The position numbers and the translations under genes were made by a program. From positions 220,752 to 260,402 of the forward strand of contig BMAT01009677.1 in NCBI GenBank assembly GCA_019649035.1: a stretch of 39,651 nucleotides of DNA. Direction: 5' to 3'. This document shows positions 26,602 through 36,900 of this stretch, piece after piece; the first letter of the stretch is position 1; each line of letters opens with the position of its first letter. The stretch comes from Elysia marginata (Eukaryota > Mollusca > Gastropoda > Plakobranchidae). The notes beneath the pieces are model-generated. The model was not told the DNA's origin. It saw nothing but the letters and a program-made list of their open reading frames with translations, and made no database searches.

Positions 26602-27951
26602 TGCATGAAAAGACCTGGAAGTCTTTGTCTTGCTGTACCTTGACCCAGCAGATCAACAGAAAAAAACCACTACATAAACTGTGTTCATTGTGCTAACTTC
26701 AGATTAATATTTATAGTTTTACACTTCTCCGAGTAGTGCAGTTGAACACAACGTTGACTTTTATTGGCTTACCCATTAACCTTAAAAAAAAATGAAAAAG
26801 GTAACGGGCATCTTTGGTTAAGGATCGCTATACCTTGGACTCCAGTCAGAGTTAGATAAACGTTATTCTTTTTGTTTTCCCCCCATAGGGTTTTACACTA
26901 TTACAGTCAGATTATTTTACTTAGCTATGGGCTTTTTATAGGCCTACACTATATAAGATTTTTAGCAACGGTGTTTGTAGTAATGTTTTCACCCTAACCT
27001 GGGGCTGAATAACAAGAAGTTGCCTTCTGTGTCGAAAACAGGATCGTGTTCGTTTGTAAGATTTTATTAGGTTCTACTCTAGTCTTAGATACCTGTGATG
27101 TGAACAGCAGCCCATATGCTCTGAATGGTCACCAATGTCGTTTTGTCACAATGCCATTTATCAGTTTTGAGACCAAAATATACTAGGTTGTTTTAGAAAA
27201 ATCCTTTAGGTTATTATAGGCCTCTGGTAATGTCGAAAGTCTGTCAATGCAGTGTTTTTTCAACATTAGTCTGTAATTTGGTACAAACCGGCAAATACAG
27301 CAATGGGTTCAACACGCCAAGTTCGTACGTTCGACGTATGCCAGATCTTTACTCGTTTACAAACTACAGCCGAACTGTTCCTTTTCAAAAACTTTAACAA
27401 ACTGAAAAACGTTCTTAAATTGCATAATATATCAGCCCACAGCGTTGAACTTTTTCACTGCAAAAATGAGGGATGGCTTAACAGAATTCGGCAATAGACT
27501 AATGAACCAATGAAATTCCGACTGCTGAAAGTTGTCGGGTCACTGTGCAACCTCTTTTTAAAGCTATCGTCTCGTTCAGTTTCTAAGGTTTTGTTATGAT
27601 TTTTATTTTTTATTTGGTTCCACAGCACACAGGGAAGGTTGTCTTGATCGATTGTACCTTGATTGAGGACCCCAACTCGGACATTTTTTTCTTTGATGAA
27701 GAGAGTAAGTTTTCATTGAATTCTCACATTTTAGTTAATTATATTTGTTACTATTTTTTGTCAAAAAGGACGCATTGAATAAAAATATCATTTCAGGACA
27801 AAACCGTTCTTTTATAGCAAGAGCAGATTGTATCAAAGCATTTTTCTATTGTTTTTCTCATGTAACCTTCAGCTACTTGAAAAATATGCATTTTGCGGAC
27901 ATAGACCTACTTTGTTTTTTAGGTCAAAAATACATTTAATTTTATGTTGTT

Positions 27952-27991
<40 letters not shown>

Positions 27992-30900
27992 CCTCCCCTC
28001 TCTCTTTCTCTGCCTCTGTCTGTCATTCTTTGTGATTGTTGCTCCAAGGGACAGACTATTCTTTCACAATCATAGTATCATGGAAGTCAATTACGCCGGT
28101 GGTATTATATTACATTCAGTTTTTTTGGTTGAGAATTGTAAAGTGATGGAGAGAACTGTTTGACTATTCTTCTTGATGCTGTGTTAGCAAAGCGACTCAA
28201 GAAAAATGAAAGCTACAAGAAACAGGCTTTCCCTTTTCCTAGCTCTAGGAAACATTTTGCAACAACTGATGTGCTTATCGCTATAAGAACCCATACATCT
28301 GGCTGTCCATCTCTAGCACTGTTTTAGCTGTCTCTTTCTTCTGTCTTAGTCTGTCTCTGTCTGTGTCGGTGTCTCTATCTCTGTCTGACTCTCTATCTAC
28401 CTCACTTTCTATTTGTCCCTTTCTTAATGTGTAGTAGGCCTAAAGACATAATCTACATCAAAGAAGGCCTACAAACACTAGGGGTTATTTCACTTTTTTT
28501 TTCTTTCAACAACTTTTTGTTCTTTTTGGTAGATATAGTATGATTTTTACACATCCTCTTCTTATTTTCTCTTTATATAGATTCGCCTCCTAAAGTGTTT
28601 ATGCAGCAATTTATTTAGCACCACCACTTATAGGCTTTAGCTTTGCACCAGTGTGTAGGCTGCAACACTTTAAACATTCTTTATTACACTGCACATAATT
28701 TTTTCCAGTCACTTTTTTTTCTTTTTATAAATGTATTTTACTGCACCTTTTTCTTTTAAACACTTAAAGCTTTGAGTTTCTTTTTTTACACCAAACAGTT
28801 GTTTTTTCACTTGGTATATTTTTTTCATCACCAGCTCTCTTAGCGGACGCAGAGCGAGGTAGGTATTTTTGTGCACATTTCAAGTATTGCCACCATTCCC
28901 TTCTGTGTTGGTGTTTAAATGGCTCTTACAGCTGCTTCATTCCCCAACTATTACCCTGCGACCCTCTCAAAGATTTCCTATCTCTGAAATACTGGTATTT
29001 GTTTCAGAGTTATTCCCATTTTTTTCAGTTGAAATACTGGTATTTGTTTCAGAGTTATTCCCATTTTTTTTAGTTGAAAATGGTGTCTTCTACTTGAAGG
29101 TATTATGTTTGTACCTTTTCGTTCAAAGGTTGTTTTTTTTCCATTGATCAACCGTCTATATTGTATGCCTCTTTCAAAAGCTTTTGTAGTCTTACTTCTA
29201 ACTGTCCCTTCCTTACATCTCATTGACTCACCAGCGTCCTCGGTGGACTCAAACATAAGCCTGGGCAGCGCCACGGGGGCCAACCTGCTTCCCTTCCAGG
29301 GCCTCACTGATCGTGATGTGAAGCCTGACTACAATGGACTTGACTTCCGTCTGATAATAGATTCCAAGAGTGGTCCGCCAGTGACTGTCACACTGGTAGC
29401 CAGCACGCTCCATGAGAAGGCAGCTTGGTGCAGTGACATCAGTCAGGTGAGCTGCACACAAGTGCTACATTTACTTAGCTCAAAATGTTTGATTTGTGTC
29501 CTCTTGCCAAAGCATCAAAGCCTACCAGAACAACACTACCCTCTTCCTTTAAGAATAAAAGTGTTTTATTATGCACTGAATTTCATTCCTTCAAGGTGCT
29601 CAAAAACTGTGACAAGCATTCCCAAATCTATTGTTTGTAATACAGGACAAAATGTTTTCAGAAATAACAATAAAAGTTATTTAACTCTTACAACTTTTTT
29701 AAAACATAGTAATGCTTAGTTGTATATAAATTTTAAATGTTTAAATATAAAAATAGTTGTGCTCAAAATTTGTCATTATGATGCAAGACAAATGATTTGT
29801 TTTCAATTTCTCTGAATCTGTGTGGTCTTTTTCAGCTAAAATGTACAAAAATACACTACAGAGTCATTGAAAATGGATTGAGTGTAAAATCCTTTACGAA
29901 ACAGTCTTCTATCTTTGTTATCCCTTAAAAAAAAACACTTTGTCTTGCCTCACAAATGACAGAATTACAGCATTAAAATCAAGCTTTTTGAAGCCAATTA
30001 TTTCTCTAAATAGTTGTTTTAAGTAGTTTCATTCTTTAGACATTTCTTATTGTTTCTAAGGCTTAGTTTCCCTCTTAGAATCAAGATAAGGTACTTCTGA
30101 TCTTTTATTTGATCTTTTCATACTTTAAACTAAGATAAGCTTTTAAAAAAATCAAAAGAATGTCTTTGCTGTCAATGGAAATAACAATTGGGCATAAATG
30201 AGGAACATTAGAATGAGCCTTAATGATGGTGCCATATGTTTTATTTTGCAAACCTGTACTTTGCATTGGTGCACAAAAGACAAATCTGATCCTTTTGCCT
30301 TATGAAAAGCTTGATCTGCCATTGCTCCCAATTGTAGTTCCTATTGGGAAAACTGTAGTCAAACATGAACACAAAAGAACAGCCAAGAAAAAAAGTCTTC
30401 TAAAATTCTACAATTAGCATAAAACCTATAAAAAATAATGCACTTTACATCAGTTCCTGGTAAATTTAAGGCTAAATCTCTTGAAGGTGATCAAATTTAA
30501 CCGCTGTTTGGGAAGGAAGCATCAAGAGAAAAACATGAAGTATGCCCAAGACTAAAAGTATGTCAGACCAAACCCCAATGGCACTAACTTTCTAAAAAGT
30601 AGTTCTTTTTTTTTTATTTGAGACAACATCATTTCAAGGCTTTTTCGCTTCTTTTTCTCAATATTTTTGTTTAAATGTTTCAATACCTTCCCTCAAAATG
30701 TTTCGTATCTGGGGCAAATAAGTTGGAAGTTGGAAATTCTTTTTCTAAGAAAAATCATTGTAAGGTTTTTTTTCCCTTCTTTTCCTGATGTCTTTCAACC
30801 TTGGTATTGATAGCTTTATGAATTTTTTTTCTACGTGGGAAACCTTAGAAAAATGTCTCTTTCAAAACATAAATGCCCTTGAAGGTGAAAATTGCTACAT

Positions 30901-33900
30901 CTACCTTATTCATTCTGGACAAGAGACAATTATACAACAAGCGTTTTATGCTGTCTGAAACAAAATAAGTCCAAAAACAACAACATTAACAAACTTGGTT
31001 AAATAATTAGCATTAAGAGCCATAATGGAGTTCAAATGAGTGACATTTTAATCTATCTGTTTGCATTTCAGTGTATTGAGAATCTGCACTACAGCGACCT
31101 CCTCAACAGCTCAATGAGCGAATCCTCCTCAGTGACAATGCCCCAGTCTGTCAGGTAGGAGTTTTTATTCACTTGTTTTCAGCTCCGCGGATAGAGCTTA
31201 TTCAACAAGTGTTAGAATGACTGTTTGCCACCAGCTTAAATAACAATACTAATACAAAATAAAGATTTAGTTGCTTTTGTCATATTCTTGTACACGTTAG
31301 ATTTTTGCGGCAAGCGTTTGGAGTTGTATTATTTTTGTCTCATTTACTATGTAGCACTGTACCAAAGAAAATGTTTTGTTGTAAGGTAGCTTTGGATTTC
31401 AAGCTTTATCCAGGCCTCTTGGAATTTTATCATTGAAGCTCAACTATGCTGACTTTTTGTGAGATATTTGCAACTGTTTAAATAATAAGGAAGTTTAGAA
31501 CAAAAAGCTTTAGACATTAATTATGACATTATCAATCAGTCTTCACCTTCAATGTAATATTGATTTTTCTTCTAGCATGTAAAGAACTTCATGCCCTTTT
31601 CTGTTCTGTTGGCTCAATAAAAGTCCCCCGACTTAAATGTTAATAATTATTTTCTTTTTGTGTCACTGATACTTTAACTATTTTCCAAGACTTTACCAAA
31701 ATGCATGCTTGTTAGGTTTGTAGCCTACATGAAACAAATAACTTGACATGTCTTATGACCATCCCTAAGTAGCCAAATGCTAAAACTTAATTATAAAAAA
31801 AAAAAACCTGACCTCCAACTTTCATGATAGTTTTTTATTCATTTACTTCCAGCATTTTTAAGGCCTTAAAAAAGAATAAATTGCAATGTTTTGGTTGTCA
31901 AGACTAGTACAATATACTCTACTCATCTGGACTGGTAGCAAGACATTGTTTTAAATGCTTAAGATATGTACAGTTTTTAGATATTTTTTAAAAAAGTAGA
32001 AAAAGAAAAAGTTTTGGTTTCCTTAAATCAAAACCTGAGGTAAAGGTATCTTTTTATTGAAATATATCAATCCAGGAGAAAATAAGTGCAGATCAAGAAT
32101 GTTTTTATATCTCTTTCTTCTTTTTCTTTCCTTATCTTTTCTATTTTCCCTCTTTCTCTCACTCTTGTGTGTCTCTCCGCCTGTGTTTATCTGTGCACTC
32201 CCATTTAGTTCCTGTTTGTATGTTTCATTTTTCACATTGTGTTAATACTCAATGCTTAAGCTTAAAGTTTTCATTCACATGATTCTTCAATGTCAGGTTG
32301 AAGTATCAATTTAGATCTGATTTGTCAAAAGAAAAAAAAATTGCATTAGACACATCCTTATAGTTGTTGTATAGGCTTGTAAAAAGGGATTGTGGTAGTA
32401 CTAAATGCTCAGAAATATTTCTTGTGTAGTTATAACAGTATTCAAATTAGATTTGAAAAGAACTGGAGCAATATAGCAGGTTTTGCCACATTAAAATGCC
32501 TTAGAGGTTGCTATTTAAATGATTAACAAATGGAAGAGCAATAAAAGTTTAAGTTCTACTCTATACTTTTGCCTTGTTATCTCATATGAGCAATGCTCAA
32601 CAAAAATATAAGGCATTAAGTATTGTATCTCTGTCACAGATATATTCACAGCACCCAGATCTGGTAAGTTGGAAGAGAAAATCCCATCTTTACGTAGTGA
32701 CATACTATCCAATATCAGAATCTAAATAGATTTTTCTATAAATTATATATCTTTCTAAGCTGTTGATCACATCATAAAATTTGTTAGTATCTGTATTCTT
32801 GACAGCTACCAATTATGTCCCTAAGTTGCTGAGATGCTCCTGTTTAGTGCATGATTTCGGCACGTTATTTTGTTTTTTTCCACATGTCTCATTGAGTTTT
32901 ATCAACATAAAGTCTTTTCCTGTGTATACTATCTACATATCTTTTCCATTAACTTCTTTCTGTGTGCTTTGTCTTTTACAACTCAAATGTATAATATTAT
33001 TATTGGTTACCGATTCAAAACTAATATAATGTCTGTAAACGGGATTGGTCCTAATACTCCAGGCCTCATTGTAGTCCTAGAGATGTAGGCTATTGTAGCT
33101 CTTATGAAGAAAAACTGGGGTGTAAACTGAAACATTGAAAAAGATCATCGTTTCTTTGTGTAAACTGTTTTATGAATTTTTATACCGGTATCTCAAAGAA
33201 CTTTTTAGTCAAATAGTATCAGGGAAGATTTTTATCTTCTGCTTGAGTTATTGCTTTAAAAAATTTCGAAGAAAAGAAATCGTTCCATTCTTGCTGAAAT
33301 TGTTTTTTTTTCCTATCGAATCACAAAAGAGCAACAAGATCAGATCATGCTTGATTATTTAACCTTGCCATTTAACTATTGACCTTCATCATACAAAATA
33401 GTTTTGTAATTTTGAGTCTTTTTTTAAGAAACTATAATTATTTTTTTTGTCATGGTTTATATGTGTCTATGTATTTTGTAATTTTAAAAAGCCAGAACAC
33501 TATATTACCTGCTTTCTAAGTAAAGCTTAATGAATGTTTATTGAAATTGTTTATTTTTTGAAGAAGGAAAACTATGTGTTTACTTTAAAAAATGCAAACA
33601 ATCCTTAAAAATGAAATGCCAAACATTTTGTTTGAAAAGTCCTCTAATTATTTTTTCTTTTTTTTTTGGTTTTTTTTTTGTATTTTGGGGGGGGGGGGGC
33701 AGTTTAAATTAATAAGAAACATTAATCCTTAGGACCCTTTCGTCCTGAGCCTTTTTTCCCTCTTTATCTGGTCTCCTGAGCAAAAATTGTGGGTTTTGCA
33801 AAAGTGAAAGGAAAGCTTCATAAATGTATCTATCAGAGAAAACGCGATGCTTAAACAGATTCTAGGTCTAGATTTAATTATAAAACTATCAGTATTTCTA

Positions 33901-36900
33901 ACCCAAGGAAAATATGCTTCATCCTGATAAATCGGTACCATACTACAGGCCTCATAGTTACAATTACCTTGTTCCATATAATTTTTGGTCTATGGGAGAT
34001 GTGAAACAGCATTGTTTAGCATCTCATTGCCGAAGAATGTAAAGGTCGCAACAGATTATTCTAAATGAGAAAAGTCTTCTGTTTCTTTTTCACACAAGTC
34101 ATTAGGCTTACTAGCAATGCAACAAAAAAGAGAATTATAATATGACTAAGCGATCCCCTCTCAAAGTTTTTTCATAATTGAATTATCCATCTCTTTTCTT
34201 TTCTAAGTGATGGTCTTCCAACTGCTTTCTGTTTTAATGAAAGTGGGTTTACAACAAATTGCATGGGGGCTACGAATAATTTTCTAAGGAGCAAGTTGAT
34301 AGACATAATTAGGGTCTTTCCAGTTTTTGTAGAGTTTAGTTGGTTTTTTTACTCTATCATTTTTGTGTGTTTTCATGCACATCATTTTTAAACCATGTAG
34401 ACCATGCATGCTTTTTGAATTCTAACTTCAATCAGGAGCCGTAATGTTTTTCTTGGTTTTTTTTTCCATTTCAGTTAATCGAAACTTTTTGAGTGATTAA
34501 GTGTTCACAAAGAAAAACATAAAAAATGCGAACTATTCTCATAAAAAAAATACTAAATTAGGTATAAAGATAAAATCTAAGCTGTTTGAGGTGTTAAATC
34601 GTATTTGAACCATATCTTTGAATAAAACATTCTCTGTTGTTTTTTGTTTTGTTTTTGTTCTTGTTCTTGTTTTTTACCCCCATTTGTACCTTTAGAATGT
34701 CTAACCTAAGAAGTGCTGCTGTTTTGAGTTTTTTTTTGTTGTCTTTTTTTGTTTTGTATATATAGTTTAAGTTGGTTTTATTGATAGACAGAGCACTGTC
34801 CCCTCTGTTGAACATAGAATCTCTCTGGAACATTTCTCGCAACTAGTCCAAATTTGTTGGATGTTGCAATTTTCATGTTTCAAGGCGTTGAACAACGCAT
34901 TTTTCAACTTTCAAATTTTAAAATTTCGTACAAAATTACCAAAGTTTTTGAAAAGATACCATAAGCCTACTTTTTTCTTATAAAATATAGAGGAAAAATT
35001 TAGTTTTAGAAGGTGTTTTGTCAATTAAAAGAGTCCTGGCATGTGACTCATTTGGACTGATTGCGAGACGTTTTGACAGGACTAGTGCTGTATAACCATT
35101 GTATATACATATAAATTTTTATATACATATTTTAAAAAAAAATCTATCAATTTCGTAACAACGTTTTTCTAGTACTCCATAGAAGGCGGGTTGTATGATT
35201 GAAACTATAGGTCTATTCGAACAAATTCCTTCCAATATCTTTGAAATTAAATTGCTTGGCAACTGTGATTTTTTTCTACTTGAAAGTTCTAATTTTTTTT
35301 GCATGGTAAAACTTTCTAAATAAGTGATTTTGGTATCTTACAATCAGAGGGTACAAAATTAGTATTGAATACCGGTACTATAATATTGTAGTTTTTTTAT
35401 GGTTCCATTGATTCTGGTGCACGATCATTTACAAAATGTCAGTAAATGTTCAGTACTATTACCATTATGTCATATTATTTTAACCAATTTCGTCTATTTT
35501 AGGCTTTTTATTGCAATATGAAAGAACAACAAAATTCTAGGAGCTAATACTGTAATTGTGTCAAAACCAGTACAAAAAAAATACTTGAATATGTTACGCT
35601 CTCCTTGCAATATACTGTAAATCCAAGCAGACTTCTTAATGCCAGTGAGGTTGTATGTAAGCTTTAAACACGTCTAACATCTTTAAAAATAAATAACTTA
35701 AACCATAAAAGGAAGAAGTAAGGAAAAATTTGAAACTCTTACCTCCAAAAAGTTAGATCTTCAAAAGTTTGCTTTTCCCTGTATATTCCCCAAGCTCTTT
35801 CAAAATAAAAACAATTACATTCAATCTGGCATTTATTCACCATCATTCACTTTCTCCTCTTTCTCTGAGCTTTGATTTTCTAAAGGAGTGGGTTTTTTCA
35901 ATATTTTAGCTGTAATATGCATTTAGATTTCAAGATTTTGTTGTTTTTTTTTAATAAAATTTCTTTTTGTTATGTACATTGATTGCCACCTCTTAATTTG
36001 AAAATCTAGAGAATTGTTTAAAAATTAGGCCTCTCTTCCAATTTACTTGATAAGTGCTTGAAATCAATTTTATGGAGATACATTATAGGGCCTTCATAAA
36101 AAAAAAAGTTTTAGCCTCAACTGGGTAAGATAATTCATAGTTTGTTTCTCTCTCCACAGGTCTGACCCCAAGCTTTTTAGAGATGATGTAGATATCAAGT
36201 TCAGCCGCACTCTCAACTCTTGCAAAGTACCTCAGGTCTGTCATCAAGTTCATAGGTTTCTAATAGGCTTAGTATTTTTATATGTACTAGTAAAATGCTG
36301 GCTATTTTGCAAGTTTGATTAAAAAGTTTGAGAATGGACTGAGCATCAATTGAAAACTTCCTTTCCTTTGTTTTTATCTTCATAATTATGTATGTTTATT
36401 TCTCAATACCAAACTTGTCTTCTTTCCTTCATAGGCTTATCTTTTGCCTATCTACTTTTGTCTTAAGGTTTTCTCCCAAAGCCTTCTATTTAATTATTAA
36501 ATTTCTCTATTACCACGTTTCTCCACCTCCTTATCCCAGTCCACTTTTACAGCCTCTCTCTCTTTCAGTCTCACTCTATCTTTACATCTCAGTTCATGTA
36601 TGTCTGTCTCTCCCTCTTCCATTTTCTCTTTTACCCTTAAATCATGAATATTTACTTCTAGATTATCGTTGCTTAGATCTTGATTTTGATCTGTTNGTAT
36701 TTTAGGTTATGAAACTAACAGCTGAGGCTAGCGTAAGGTCTTAGATGAGTTTCACGTCCCTAAGTTTCTCAGTTATACTTTTAGTTACACAGTGCAGTGC
36801 AAGGCTATCCTATAATTATAAATAAATTTCACTGCAGATCTAGGTCTGCACACAAGCAGTGAGTTTTTTGTCTGCTGGTTCGCCCGCAGTCCATGTCAGC

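Larger units (their letters stand above)
18123..27625 (+). other. Largest RasGRF intron (inside the PH domain)
   Basis: 9.5 kb with no exon homologous to RasGRF. It holds an inverted-repeat element (18244-18464), a CpG-dense patch (20490-21185), a candidate 9-nt microexon, a tRNA-like fragment (22299-22358), a 20-bp palindrome (22850-22869), several CT/TATC tracts, a GC-richer island (25065-25300), a purine-rich block ending in (GA)n (25800-26047) and a T35 run (26565-26599). Between about 18470 and 20390, and from 26700 to 27600, I see only ordinary AT-rich sequence. Confidence 0.85.
27705..28834 (+). other. RasGRF intron upstream of the microexon
   Basis: 1.13 kb. It holds CT tracts (27953-28020, 28325-28412) and a short AGGCCTAC inverted repeat (28433-28472). 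The last 300 bp are strongly T-rich, with many runs of 6-9 T, which may serve the downstream 24-nt exon (inference). Confidence 0.75.
31155..36159 (+). other. RasGRF intron (linker to REM)
   Basis: 5.0 kb, AT-rich. It holds a partial and a fuller copy of a diverged dispersed repeat (31885-31955 and 34856-35082), a G13 run (33687-33699) and many T/A homopolymers. No exon is needed here, because the flanking exons are contiguous in vertebrate RasGRFs. Confidence 0.85.

Noticed and set aside
26177-26696. Overlapping 127- and 151-codon frames rich in Ser, Leu, Tyr, Ile
   Set aside because: They are carried by CT/CTAT microsatellites and poly-T. Low complexity, not protein-coding.
26565-26700. 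Minus-strand retroposed gene copy ending in the T35 run
   Set aside because: The adjacent 100 bp has no recognisable SINE, LINE or coding content, so the poly-T alone does not support it.
27303-27497. 64-codon plus-strand open frame upstream of a PH exon
   Set aside because: No homology, no splice-site boundaries, and the flanking exons are already contiguous in the family.
29105-29719. 204-codon open frame starting in the intron
   Set aside because: Only 29235-29446 is coding by homology and splice sites. The first and last parts are intronic read-through.
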